Origin: Ephemerocybe angulata
Lineage: Eukaryota > Basidiomycota > Agaricomycetes > Agaricales > Psathyrellaceae
Length of the DNA stretch: 64,000 nt
Direction of reading: 5' to 3'
Assembly (NCBI GenBank): GCA_013368325.1
Contig: JAACJK010000229.1
Span: 248,001 to 312,000, forward strand
The notes below the pieces were generated by a model. That model saw only the letters and a list, made by a program, of their open reading frames with translations. It had not been told where the DNA came from and did not search any database. Both the position numbers and the translations under genes were made by a program. Shown here piece after piece: positions 22,172 through 34,560 of the stretch (position 1 is the first letter of the stretch; each line of letters starts with the position of its first letter).

Positions 22172-25100
22172 ATGTCCACTCCTTTGAATCGTTCCCCAGC
22201 TGCCACTCCATCCTCCCGCATCCCAGAGGCTAATGTGCTCTCTGGACTTCGTCGACTTCGAGAAACACTTGACTTGATTAACTCGACGCACTCTGCGGCT
22301 CTCTTGGCAGCACCTGATAATATCTGTCAATCTATTGAGTCCCTCACGCAGTTTCTTCGTACTGCAGTCGGCGATGGCGCGCATCATATTTACTCGGGCA
22401 ACAGCTCACTAATTGACCATCCCACTGCTGGGGTGGATACTCACACTCCTTTGGCTAACTCTACTAGTATTTCTCTATCCCGCCATGTCACTCCGACGCG
22501 CACCCACACTCCTTTGGTTTCCCCAACATCTCGCACGCACACTCCTTCGTCGTCCCCACCATCTAATAATTACCTACCTCGCAGCCATTCCTATGGTCCC
22601 ATTCTCTCTGGGAACGAATCAACTGAGGTCTTTATGCGCGATGTCAAGATAAATCGCAAAACTAGACTCGATGTGGTCTACAAGTATTCTGTTCCTGGAA
22701 CAACCGTCGAATATACGCAGACGCTAGCCAACGGGGCAGTTGGCCATCTTTTTCGCATGCCAGATGACACTTCTACCTGGAAGAATCCTGCCTACAGCAC
22801 TGCGTATGCCCAAGGGGCTCCGGAATCTCGCAACAAACCCAACGAGCTTCTGAAAATATCCTTGTTGGTAGACTCAACAGGCAACGAAGTCGCCTGTGAA
22901 CACTGGCATAAGACATGTTTGTTTCAATTCTCTAGCGCGCACTTGAGTAGGATCTAACACTCAAGCAAGGTCAAGGCATTAAGATTTGCCCATTTTATGA
23001 CCAGGAACGGGCAAAGGCACCCCATTGTGACGCATCAAGGGAGGTATGTGTTATTTTCGATGCTAACTCCAAGGTAGCGAGGTACTGATGTCCTGATATT
23101 TGTGCTAGGCGCTCCGTGAAAGGCTTGCAGGTGATCGTGCGCTGAGTTACGGAACCATGCATTCCAGCGATACCTATGACTTGTGGGCTAAGCTCTTGGA
23201 ACGTACTCTACAGTTCTACGAGGTGGTTCTGGCACAGGGATGCCTTGCCGTGAGGCATGAGGATACCGTCCGATCTCCTGAAGAGCAAGCCGAGTACACC
23301 AGGTTTCAGGAGATGGTTGACAGGGGTCGGCGTGGGCATGCCCCGAAAGACACCTGTAAAGGCCGTATACTCTTCAAGGAGTTTCAAGATGGAACTCCTT
23401 ATCTCAGGTACGCTCACTCACACAACATTACGTGCACATCTAAATTAGCGCCCAGCTGTGAGCATTACAGCAAACACCGGAATCGTGATCATTATCAACA
23501 AAGGGATATTTCGAATGGCCGCTATGATATGAAGTACCTTAAAGCTCTGTTCACCGACGACCGCGAGACACTCCAAGAGATTGAAGATGAACTCGAGATA
23601 TTTCATAACGCCGGCCCTTCGTCAACTTGCACATATACAGCCCCGTCCTCCAGTGTCCGTGTCCACTGCCGTGCGTGCACTATTATGCATTCTGGGTATA
23701 TCTATGCACACTAACATATCCTAATTCAGCATATCCTCATCGCAACGCGAAAGGAGAACTCATCCGCGCGGAGCTTCAGCGTGTAACGTGCAAGGCTACA
23801 TTTCGGTATTATCAGCCCGTGGATCGCAACAACTGTCCTTGGACTTTGCTCATATGCCGGAACGCGCACACACACCCAATCCCAATATTGTCTAAAACAC
23901 CCCCTCTTATTGTCGATGCAATCCTAGAACTACTACGGTCACGCACTCTGACAGACGACTTACCGGATTTGACGGGCAGGAGATTTGCCAATCATCCATC
24001 GACTATCCAATTAATCAAGAGCTTTGTCCCAGATGTTGTTGATCCCACTCTGGCTGACTTGCACCCATCGCTGGCCAATCTCGAGCATGTCAGAAGCTAT
24101 GTTTTGCGCATCCAGGAAGAAAAGCATCCGGAGGGAAGGGGCTGGGAAGGTAAGTGCAATAACACCTCTCAATTAGTTTTTGAGACTGATATCATACACA
24201 GGACTTCGTCCCATTCTAAAGCTTCAGGAGTCTGGGCAGGCTTCCCTGTACATTCGCTACATGGCTGAGGTTCCACTGGGCACAGATGAAGATGGTGATT
24301 TATTAGATGATGATGAAGGCGAGGATAATTCCGCACGCACCATCAAGATATGCGTGTGCATGACCCCGGAAGGTAGCAGGCGCTTAGCCCGTGCGCGCTA
24401 TGTTCAGAGCGATATCAGCTTTAAGCGTGTTGCTGGATTCATGGAGTTCGAGCTAGGAGGAATTGACGATGTCTCGAACACCGGTATGTTCCATTTTTCA
24501 TATCATCTTAGTCGTCTCATGTGGGGTTGGAACTTAGGGTATGTATACTGTCGGATCTACGTGACTAGCCAGAGCGCGAGTGTCCATGCACTTATCTTCA
24601 ACAAGATTGCGGAGATATTCCGCACGGACACTGGAGCGGACCTTCAGTGGAGACACATTCATGCAAACAACACCGAAGAGCTTAAGGGATTATGCTTCTT
24701 TAGCGTAGATCAGCATGGTGGGCAAGCTAAGGGTGCTTCGTAAATTCTCATGCACTCAGAGGACTGCACTAACCTACCTGTGCCCAGGACTCGGGATGCA
24801 CCTCAAATCGGTCGCAGCATCCATGGAGAGGAAGGCTGATCTCCATGAGCCCCACAGAACAATTCAAGATCTCGACGAGTACGACCATCTCCGACGTGTG
24901 CTTCATCTCTGCACCAACCATCTTTACCGGAATATTCAAAAGTGCGCGGTCACTGATGAGGTGAAGACTCTCATGCGAAGCCTGATCTGCATCGAACATC
25001 CGAGCTGGAATGCAACGCTAGACGAAATACGAGCGAAGGGTGGGAAGGCAGGAAATGGTGTGTATCTTCGACTTTATTAATTGAATATTTCTGAATATAT

Positions 25101-25804
25101 GGGAAGCCTGGCTACAAGACAAGATTCGCAGTCGGTTCGCACTTCCTGCTATGTGCTGGAACTTAAGCTTCATCCCGAAACCTATTTGGGAGATGGGTGA
25201 TCGCACGACCAATCTTATTGAGTGTTTGCATGCGGACGCTAACAGAGAGGGTCGATCCTGTAGTCTTTTGAGTGGCTTTTACAAGGGCCGTAGATATGAC
25301 TTACTCAAGCAGAACGCAACAAAGGTGAGCCCATATCTGTTTTCTGGTCCAGCCCACTTAATGCACTACAGACGTTTGAAGCAACTGGCGTCACAGCATC
25401 GTATGCACTGAATACCGACAAAGAGAAGATCACACGTTCACTCAAGAGATCTGGTGAGTACTTCTAAATGCCATTTTAAGAATATTACTCATACGTGTGA
25501 TAACACAGTTGGCATGTCGTCCAAGATTCTCGCCTCACAGGACTCTCAGATCAGCTCCGCAAATAAGCGCCTGAAAACTGCCAATGACGCACGGGTGAGC
25601 GCAGAATCAAGGCTAAATACTGCAGTCCTATCCTGTCCTGCTCAGTCTGCGGAAGTCTCTCGCGCAACGAAGCAAGCCAACCGGGCTCAGCAGACGTTCG
25701 AGTCCGCCGTGGCGCACAGCCTGTCGCATGTTCAATCAGGGTCCGGAAAAGTTGGTCTCTGTCTTCCTAGGGGCATCGGTGCTGAGCACGAGCGCACACT
25801 GTAA
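22172..25804 (+). CDS. MULE-type transposase
   Basis: Eleven exons join in frame to 1032 codons (1031 residues): 22172-22916, 22970-23043, 23109-23407, 23456-23670, 23730-24149, 24202-24483, 24538-24732, 24788-25057, 25107-25324, 25372-25453 and 25509-25804. The N-terminal ~150 residues are Ser/Thr/Pro-rich with repeated THTPL/S motifs. A Cys/His region ending CRNAHTHPIP resembles the WRKY/GCM1-like zinc fingers of MULE proteins. The core carries a DDE-type pattern: D in YVQSDISFKRV (about 654), D in DQHGGQAKGLG (about 736), the C-x-x-H segment LCTNHLYRNI (about 781), and E in NLIECLHADANREG (about 872). The C-terminal ~100 residues are coiled-coil-like. I remember close relatives in many mushroom genomes. 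It should cut and paste this element. No stop or frameshift was found. Confidence 0.85.
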
Positions 25805-26684
25805 CCGTACTACTTACGGTTTATATCGTACCCTGTATGTACACTGAGTAATGCGTAGGCGCCCAGTTAGTCGTACTGCATGTTACAAGTATACTTGATT
25901 ACACCACGCTGTAAGCTCCAATCGCACTGCACTAACTATCTTCGGATTTAATTCTAACATCCAGTTTTATGCGAGTAGCATAGAATGCAGGCCGGCGAGC
26001 TGAAATGCAAGATTTCATGACCCTTGAGCTCCTCAGAATATTTGGACGTCCAAATTTCAGGATGGCTGTCCACACACCGCGTGATCGCATGCGCGCAGAC
26101 GCGAACACGTTACAAAACCAATTTTTCTGGCCTTTGGATTTAAAGCTAAGGGTATGGACTATCATAAATGTATTCATTGGTGTGACTATTAATCTGCAAT
26201 ATAAATACCGGGACCTTCAGAGCTCCAAACACCAAGCAATGTTGTGACCTTGGTACAACAATGTTTAAGCGCCCTCTTAGCCGGAACCTTATCTTAGCTG
26301 GAGTGCACGCTACACGTGAAAGAGCTTAAGGTTTTGACGACCAGCGTTCTGGAATTACGAGTATTGTACTAATACAGCTTGCCTGAAGACGTATGTACGT
26401 ACCCTATGTATTCTATAATATAGTCAGGATCGATCCAAGCGAGCTCAACAACTAGTCTACGGTGCGCTAAGTAACCTCGTCCCGGAGGTGAAAGCTGCCA
26501 GAAGACGAAAATACTGTAATTAGGCAATAAGTCCGAAAAAAAGGAGAGAAGAGACGGAGTAAGAGCAATGAGAAAGGAGATACAAACCGAAGGAATGTGG
26601 ATATCCGTAAGACGACGGCATCGAGAGGTACATATCCATGTACGAGTGTCCATATCAAAAAGGAGACAACGAAAATCCATGTGC
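25805..26684. other. MULE interior between convergent genes
   Basis: Shared 3' region of the two convergent transposon genes. It is A+T-richer than the surroundings and has no open frame I would support. It probably holds both polyadenylation regions. Confidence 0.5.
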
Positions 26685-28150
26685 TTACAGGTCCTGGAGG
26701 GAGTTAGCGATTGCGACGTGGAGGTCAGCATCTTCGTCGTCCGAGATTTCAATCACTTCTCGGGGCGGCTGAGGGCGAAGCTCCTTGGCAAGGCACCGAT
26801 GATACTTGCGGAGCGTATCGTGGGTGCAGACGATTCCACAGTTCTCGCACTGCATGAGGAGGCCTTCGAACTCGTGAGGGTAAAGTCCAGAGTCATGGTG
26901 AATGCCGGACAACGCTAGTAATTTCCCTGTTGCTGTTGTGGGCCGCTCTGATATGCTCGGCGGTCCTTGAGTGATGAGATTCGTGCTGAAAGGAAACGGT
27001 TGGGCGGCAACCTGAGCTCCAGGAGGTGTCATGCTGAAAGGAAAAGGTCGGACGTCGCCCTGAGCTGCATCGGAAGGCGCGGGAAAGGGAAACCTCCTGC
27101 GAGCACGAACCAAAGGTGGAGTAGGTTCACGCTCTACGATAACAGGAGGGGTAGATTGGCGCCGAGGACGCATGAGCGGCTGTGTAGGTGCACACTGCTG
27201 CCTTCGTTTGCCTCGTGCCACCTTTCGAAGCACATCAGCCCCAATACGACTCCCACCGTTGGGCGCGCTAGCTGACTGGGACTGCGATGACGAGCCAGCC
27301 TGCGAGGCTGACAGGGGCTGAGCTTGCGACGATGAGCCGGCCTCGGAAGATCCAGCCTGCCAGGTACGACCAGATGTACGAGAGGATGGCACCTGAGTCG
27401 AGTTCAAGCGAAGGGGAAATGGGAATGGGCGTGCTGGTGCCGTGGTAGGGCGTCCGGCAAGAGGAGAGGACTGCGAGTTGGATGGCGTCGAGGGTACAGA
27501 CGAAGAAGAGCTATCCGCAGCTAAACAGGCGCAAATACAGGTAAGAATCGAAGCTTTAGATGAAGAAAGACTTAAAGACTTACATCGACGGTTGAGGGTG
27601 CGAAAATGTGCGTCATTTGACTGCTCCGGGGTGTAGTAGGAGTCGATGTGAATCACTGGTGAGACATAGTTAGTTAAGGTGTAAATACAAGCGTAAAAAA
27701 GTCGATACTCACTCCAAAAGCCGCACTTATTCGCAGCACACGCAGCCACAGTCTTTCCCCGCAGAGATACCTGTTTACTAGTATTGCTGACAATAATGAT
27801 ACGAGATGGAGTATAGTGTCCTGTTGTCGCCCCGCACAGGCAGCCCGGATTCAAGAACTCGTAAATGAGGGCAAGGGTGTCCCATTCACGACCGGGGACA
27901 CGCCGTCCGTTGACATACGGGCTAAAATAAAAGAGAATCAGCTGGGATCAACTAACGGGGAGGAAAGAACTTACAGCCAGAATCGAACGAGCCCAAGCCC
28001 TGGAACATAGTGAAGTAAGTAGCTTTTGCAAGCCGCTATAGCCCTCCGTAAAGCGTGAAAGATGTCCTTGTCGTCGTCCTTCGGTATAGGCTGGTGCGGG
28101 CTCGACGTAACCTCTAATTGGAGATTGGGTGGGGTTTGGGGGGTTGACAT
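26685..28150 (-). CDS. GRF-zinc-finger protein with SIM- and UIM-like C-terminus (transposon cargo or accessory gene)
   Basis: Four exons (28150-27975, 27921-27713, 27655-27584, 27520-26685) splice in frame to 430 residues. An upstream in-frame ATG at 28186 would add 12. Residues ~85-127 match the GRF zinc-finger layout: CLCG, a basic S-x-x-x-LRGKTV segment, then C-x4-CGFW. GRF fingers bind single-stranded nucleic acid in topoisomerase 3-alpha, APE2 and NEIL3. The middle is a Ser/Gln/Pro-rich linker with repeated RPFPF motifs (PFPFPLR, RRFPFPAP, RPFPFSM, QPFPFS). A C-x2-C...H-x3-H-like element (CENCGIVCTHDTLRKYHRC) precedes the tail. The tail holds VIEISDDED, a SUMO-interaction-like motif, and DADLHVAIANSLQD, which fits the ubiquitin-interacting motif. 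It lies wholly inside the transposon, so a role in transposition or host repair evasion is inferred. Confidence 0.75.
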
Positions 28151-28300
28151 AGGTCGAGGGGTAAAGGAATGTGAGACGGTAGGCAAGTAAGGTAAAGGGC
28201 GTGGGTTAAAGATGATAGGGAGTATAGAGAGAGTGGTGGGTTAAGAAGCGAGAGAGAATAGAGAGAAGGGATGTCGGAGCTCCGGTGACTGGGCCTCTGG

Positions 28301-28307
28301 TTATATA
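28301..28307 (-). promoter_or_regulatory. TATA box of the GRF-zinc-finger gene
   Basis: TATATAA on the minus strand, about 150 bases upstream of the start codon and pointing into the 28150-26685 gene. Confidence 0.5.
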
Positions 28308-29291
28308 GACGTCGAATCTGTGAGAGAATAATTGTTGGCGGGACTTTCCGCTGGTGGAGAATCGCTTGCGCTCCTTTGTCCGAAGCTTTGATACACCGGT
28401 CGCCGGTGTTGCCACTCGATACTACATATCCATGCCAGGGGACGTGCTTGAATATCCTTCAGAATTTATAATTACCTGAGTGTTCTAAACAGGTTCTTGG
28501 AAATTTGGCCGTAGAGAGTGGATAGCGGCAGCCCAGAACTTGTCCCGTATGCAGATTACAATTTAGCGCCCAGATCGGAGATTCAAATTCCTTTCCTTTG
28601 TCTTTCGCTTGGAGCGCGTATGTGGCTACCGATCCCCGGTCAGCTCAGGGGACATCTGTGAGATACTTTGGGACAAATGAGTCTCAGGTGCAGCAGCGCT
28701 GTTGCGAAGCGAGGACAAAGAAAAGTAATAATCCATTATCTACATCTGCATGCGGCTGCGGGCGCTAAGTGGCGACCGAGATTGGGACGTTGCCTGGCCC
28801 TATGAAATTTATGAGTGGTATTGTTGCTCGTATTCTATGGACCAATATTATACCTATCCATCCCTGGCATTGTTTATCTCGCCAAAATCCTACAGAGGCA
28901 CGGAACGTCTTCGCAAGGTGGGCTTCCTGTTGTGCTTTGTCCCGTACACAGCCACTCAGACCACGCTTTGTGCCGAGTTTGAATCTTTGATCAAGGGCGG
29001 TTTGAGGCTTTGGAGGTCATTCCGAACTACTAGAAATATACATACAGCCTATATCTATACTTATATATCCTTGGATGCCCTTGCGCAAGTTGGCACCACG
29101 CTGAACCAGAGACTGAGGCAAGCCGCAGCGCCCCCAGACCCATTTCGGGACCAGGCGCGCCATCCGCATGGGCTGGGCGGCATGCGCCCGGTTCGGTACC
29201 ATTCCACGGCGGGGCTGTGATGCCACGGTGATGCACTGGTGATGTGGTTGCGATGCCGAGCACCGGCATCACGCTCAGGGTCCTCGTGCCT
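28308..29291. other. MULE right subterminal region
   Basis: No supported gene. G/C-rich short repeats occur near 29100-29290, including a GATGCCG...CGGCATC inverted repeat at about 29253-29270 and several GATGTGG/GATGCAC-like words, possibly subterminal transposase sites. Confidence 0.45.
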
Positions 29292-29322
29292 GGATCTCAT
29301 ACTATGGATCGAAGGATACCTC
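29292..29322 (-). repeat. Right terminal inverted repeat of the MULE
   Basis: Inverted partner of 21310-21340, ending CTC directly against the right copy of the 9-bp duplication. Six mismatches lie mainly in the six bases after the terminal GAG. Confidence 0.85.
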
Positions 29323-29331
29323 ATGCTGGCA
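29323..29331. repeat. Target-site duplication, right copy (9 bp)
   Basis: ATGCTGGCA, identical to 21301-21309. Unit C homology to units A and B resumes immediately after it. Confidence 0.9.
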
Positions 29332-31862
29332 CGCTCGTTCGGCCCCAATTGACATGTGCCGTCCATCATTCAATGGGAACTGAATGGTGCGTATTTCTCC
29401 CATACCCTTTTTCTTCTCGTCTCAAAAACTGCCCCACAGCTCTCTACTGCCTTACCGATGCTCAGAGGCCCCAGAAAGAGTACGTACTCACATTCCCATC
29501 GCCGAACGCCTCTGATATGCCAAGCCGACCAGGTATTTGCAATCGGCGGCGGCGTTCCAGCGTCCCCGCTCCCACCGACCCCAACAACCAGTTGCGGCAG
29601 AGTTACGTTGACGTCAGCGGTCAATTAACGGGCACGCCGCTGACGCCTAACGCCTAACGGGCCATGTTTCGGCCGCGAGATCGACAGGAACAACAGCATC
29701 ACTGCTGTTGTCGTGCGCGGTTTGCTTTGAGTTTCCGTTTCCGTGAGCGACTGGACTGTTTGAGTGAGATTGCCGGACTTCGGACGAAGGAAATAGTCGA
29801 TCCCTTAGTGTAGACAGGCTGAGAGTTCCGTCAAAGTGTCCGAGGGCACCGTCCAAGGGGACGGCGCTGTACGTACCGGATGTGATTCCCGCGACATCAT
29901 GCAGAAAGCGCGACATTCCGCACGCAATACGGCACACGGGTGAGCACAGTGCTCGCGTGCCTGTATCGCACACAGAATTGCGAAACCCTATGGTCATTTC
30001 GCGAGCGCCGGTGCACGCTTCCATGTTACCCGCGCTTTCACACTTCCCGTTTCGGCTTCATTTTCTATCTATTGGCTCCATATCATTACGAACATGTATT
30101 TCCTAGACTACGACGCTAATAATATACCCTACGTACACTCAGAAGCTCAATTGAAAGCAAACCCACATCCCCGGAAGCGAAGTCCCATTGAGAAAGTCAA
30201 GTCCAGACAAAACTAGTTTCCTCAGAAAATCCTGAGACCCCTAAGCAAGGAGAGAAAAGATTGGAGTGTAAAAATTGTACGTACGTACGTAGATAGTCAA
30301 TGGAATTGACTTATACCACCAGAGATTGGAGTGAACTGGGATTTGAGATTGACATGGGCGTGGTACGTACATGCCAACCCATTTTCCGGACACACGAAGA
30401 AAAACCCACGATTTGTTCCCCCATATCAATGCTACGGTCTCATAGTCAGTCACTTTAAAGCCTATTCTCTACTACATGTATGTCTATACACCAGTGATAT
30501 GCCCACACGAACACAGGAACCAAACTCGAGATCTCTGATCTCGAGATTCCAGTCCCGCAACTGCCGCGCTCATGCCTCCCCGCTCACGTCGATTTACTGA
30601 CTACACGCAATTAGACACAGCTGCATTGCGGTGCCATAATTGATGGATGGTAGGTAACTGATTGGAATGGAACTGAGGCAGATCTGGCGTGCCAAGTCCA
30701 GAATCCCGTCGGCGGACTTCAGGAATGAACTCTCGAAATGCACTACTTAGTTCTGGACTCATTTCTGGGCAGTTATATAACATCTAGAGTTAATATATGA
30801 CATAGAGTTGATTAGGTGAAAGATGTAGAGAACTCTCTCGGCAATTCTTTTGGGAAAGTCTCGCGCGATCGCGCGCCGAAAGTCAGATCGGGACGGGCGC
30901 TTATTTAGACGCTTGCACGCGAACGCGCGATCTACGTGCATTTCGCCTCCGATAGCACTTCTGACTACTTATATGGCCTTTCTAAGCCGTGGCCCTAACC
31001 ATGCGGCCTACCCAAAACACCCCAACCCCCCGAATCCTTCACGGTCATCGAGATCTCAAGACCCCTTCCTCCACCGCGCTTTCAGCAAGATTACGCGTTT
31101 GCGGGCGTTTCCCTGGCATCTGGTGTGTGTGGACCCGGGTTGTATGATGCATCATACGTTATGTGACAGCGAAACTGGTCTTGCGTCAAGGCTTGATGAG
31201 TTGGCTCGGGAGTTGCAGTGTTGGATGGGAAGACATCGGGGGAAAGGAATGAGGACGTATGGCGATATTCTGAATGTATCACACCATTGGTGACATACAA
31301 AATAGTATAGGGGTACTATGAGGGTAGCTGGGCATGGCGTGTAGGCATCTCCAAGTCGACATGTGCTGTTGGGACGTTTCAATTGGCAAATCGCCGTATC
31401 ACTCGCTTTCACAGAAGTCCAATCGACGAAGGCTCTATACAGCCATACTACACAAACCGCACACGCATACTAAATGGAATTCATCATAATTTAGTATATC
31501 CACCCACCCCAGACCTGTCCCACATCCAAACTCACTCCACTGTCTCCCATTCCCGATCTCGCCAATCCACTCCTCCTCATCCCGTCCATCCGAAAGTCCG
31601 CCCTAGAACCCCCTCCATTTCACCCTCGCATCACTCGGTTCGCTTAGCCATGCCAACCGACACCCGAAATGACCGGCTCAGGGTGAACAGAGGCGAACAG
31701 TCACTTGGACAATCGGCGAAGTGTTCAGGGAGAGCACGTACGCGCCGTTATCCGCAATGCAGTGAATTCGATGTGTAAAGGCATTACGGGCGTGGGCGTG
31801 TGTGAGCTGGCAGAATGAGATCTCGATGAGCTTGGACTGTGTGGGAATGGGGTTTGGAGGTG
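29332..31862. other. Unit C upstream region without a convincing gene
   Basis: Diverged equivalent of 700-3127. It contains the tRNA-like hairpin (about 30503-30578), the CGCGCGATCGCGCG palindrome at 30861, and an extra A+T-rich segment around 30240-30370 absent from A and B. Open frames are short and differ from those in A and B. Confidence 0.45.
30503..30578 (-). other. tRNA-like hairpin element, copy C
   Basis: Diverged unit C version. The inverted-repeat arms are intact although the loop base and the segments on either side changed (GTTTGGTTCC instead of GTTCAGTTCC). Arms kept while neighbours drift suggests, but does not prove, structural constraint. Confidence 0.3.
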
Positions 31863-31869
31863 TATATAA
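31863..31869 (+). promoter_or_regulatory. TATA box of the many-intron unit, copy C
   Basis: TATATAA conserved with its surrounding ~60 bases in the diverged unit, followed by the same pyrimidine-rich initiator-like stretch. Confidence 0.6.
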
Positions 31870-32008
31870 GCTGGGATGCGTACGGTTGTTTCTAGCATCC
31901 CCTCAATGGGATTTGCACTTCCCTCCCTCCTCATATTCACTCTGCGCCTTTGACCACTCGTCAAAGGTCTCGTCTCTGCCTACACCTCTCCCCATCCTGA
32001 CCTCGACG

Positions 32009-34560
32009 ATGTGTTCGTCGTTGTCGCCGCCCTTGTTCCCGCTGCCTAGCGCGTCGGGACTTTGGTGAGTATCCGTTCGGCGCATCACCCATGTTTGGCT
32101 GCTGACATTTTGTCCCAACAGCCACGTCGACTCCTCTTGCTCTCAGACCACGACACCGCACTTCTGTAAGTCTCCCGCGCTTATATACAATTCTGCCACT
32201 GATACTTTCTTTTCCTTCTAGGATTTCGCTACAAATGGATAGGTCAGTTGTATTCATCTCGTGCGACGCATACCATACTCAACTCTCTCCTTAGAAGTTC
32301 GCTGGGCCTACGCAGCATGGGATCCGCTGACAAGTAGGTCGTCACCACGATTACTTGCTCACCCTCACTGACGAGCCAATATCGCAGCGCCCTTCCACCC
32401 GACACAACGAGCTCGACGACGCACAGCTAGCCATGGCAGTAAGCACCGGGTCTAGTCCACACGAAGAAATACTGACCTTCTCATCCCAGAATTCGTCACT
32501 ACGAGTACCCAGGTGTATTCAGAAGTATATCATTCAAATGGTATGTACATTGCTCCGTACTTTACGCCGCCGCTACTGACTACCTTCCATCAGCACGACA
32601 CCCTCAAGTCCACGGTGTCCACAACAAACGGTACGTCAATTGTAGCCATATGTGCTCATCGTTAGACTGACCTTTCCCCATAGATTGTGTGAGGAGTCCA
32701 CACAGTGACCGAGAAGGAACGTCGTCTTGAAGGGTTGTGGGACGGCCGTTGTGCTGCAGGGTTCAGGTAAGCATTGACATGGACATCCCTTGAAATAAAC
32801 GCCAGACTCACTGACCTCCGCTCTCGGCAGACCGGCGTGCACCCCATCCCAACACCGACGCTAAGCCGCTGCTCTCGCCATCAGCCAGGACCTCTGGGCG
32901 TTGTTGCTGAGGCCGTTGGATGGTGTTCAGGATTATGGTCAGTACAACGTCGCCCGTTCCTCGATGCGCGCGCTGACATTGGTGCCCGGCAGATAGTCCA
33001 TGCCGCCGATCCAACTCCAGAGTTCTTGAGGCCGACCACGGACCGACGATTGCGCGATGGGCCTGTGCCCGGAGCACTGAAAGAGTCGAATCCAAAGTGA
33101 GTCCGTCCGTCGTCTTGCGTAGCTCGGAATACGTTTGCTTACCTCAAGACCCTACAACCAGCATCACCACGCGCGAGAACGCGCTCGTCGTCTTCGCGGA
33201 TCGTTAAACTCGATGGCGCCATGGGGAGGAGTGCTGCCAATTCTCTAGGATGGTAAGTACACCGTACATCCTGTAGAACACGCACTGACCTCACCACCAC
33301 CCTACAACCAGCATCATCCCGATGCCGGTGCTCCGCCCCTCCCGATGTCGACGGCGTCTGTAGATCTCTTGGCCCATGCCCATGTCGTTGCGGTTCCGTG
33401 CGCGATGGTGCTGAGCTGCTGTGGTTTAGAAGTGAGTGCATCGTCTTGCGTTGGGAGATGGGTTTGCTTACCTCGAGACGGTAGACCCTACTGTCAGCAT
33501 CACGATCAGTGAGAACGCGGTCGTCGGTCGTCTTCGCGGTGGCGGGGTATCGTCGGTGTTGAGGGCGGGGTTGGCACGACGAGCGAGAACGCGCTCGTTG
33601 TCTTCGCAGATGGCGGGGTATCGTTGGTTTTGAGGGCGCCGTGGGGAGGAGGGTTGTCGAGGCTTTAGGATGGTGAGCACGTCCGTCGTGAATATGTTCT
33701 ATGAAACATGGACTGACCTCTTCACCACCCTACAACCAGCATCATCCGGATGCTGGACCCCCTAGGCTCGGCCTCTCGATGTGGGCGTCGGCTTCGTCGA
33801 GCTCTCGTTGCTGGTGGGCCGTGTTGGTGCGGCTCTGGGATGGTGGTCGCTGTAAGTCCGGTCAGTCAATCGTGACGATCGTTGCATAGAGACTGACCTT
33901 CTTTTCGTTTCTCCAGCTTGCCTGTCACTGCTGCGGTCGGACATTGACTCGTAAGTTGACTGACACGCTCCTTGAACATGTTGCTGACCCGTTTCCGCGC
34001 TCCAGGGGTGTTCGTCGTGTGGAATGGGCCGCGCGTGGTGAGACTTGCTTGAAATCGGAAGCGAGGGTCTGCGATACAAAAAGTAAGTACCTTGTGACGA
34101 TGGAGTTGACCCGATTGCTTACCGGACTATCTGACGCTAGAATACGGAAGCCCCCGGCGCTGGCTCGTGCGAGGATGACTGGAAATGCAGCGCCGAGGTT
34201 AGTACATCGAACGAATGCGGTAGAATGTCTGTACTAACCTGATCTCTGCAGTTAGACCACGCACCGCGGTGCGGTGCGCATCTCCACAGTCGCTCTGTTG
34301 CGCAATGCGCAGCCATGGCTCTACAGGCTGAGCCGTCCGATTTAAGTGAGTTTCTGGACATGTATGTGTGGTCGGTGTACTCACCAGGGCTCCATCCCCT
34401 CAGCCATCGCTCTCCCTCCCCTCCTGCCTTCGGCCTGGGCGCATCGTAGCACTTGAAGAATGACTGTCAGTACCCTTTATCATGCTTTGGTGGACGCTCT
34501 GACTGACCTTTCGATGTAGTTGACTCGTTGGAACTCATGTCACGCTCGAGGGGGACGCGA
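32009..34560 (+). pseudogene. Many-intron mini-exon transcription unit, copy C
   Basis: Diverged copy of the mini-exon unit. Intron borders survive almost throughout: GTGAGTATCC...CCAACAG, GTAAGTCTCC...TTCTAG, GTCAGTTGTA...CCTTAG, GTAAGCACCG...CCCAG and onward. Exon sequences carry substitutions and 1-2-base indels. Exon 1 here encodes MCSSLSPPLFPLPSASG, whereas copies A and B read MRSLLSPPLFPPVARRD because of a one-base difference. Conserved splicing with unstable frame favours a spliced RNA without a conserved protein, or a protein gene dead in all copies. Confidence 0.45.

Larger units (their letters stand above)
21310..29322. mobile_element. Complete Mutator-like (MULE) DNA transposon, 8.0 kb
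   Basis: Boundaries are set by three signals: imperfect terminal inverted repeats, a perfect flanking 9-bp target-site duplication, and the uninterrupted empty sites in the two sister units. Inside are two convergent genes, a MULE-type transposase (22172-25804, plus) and a GRF-zinc-finger/UIM protein (26685-28150, minus). Each has its own TATA box on the side facing the nearer terminus. With the transposase frame fully open, the element looks recent and potentially autonomous. Confidence 0.9.
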
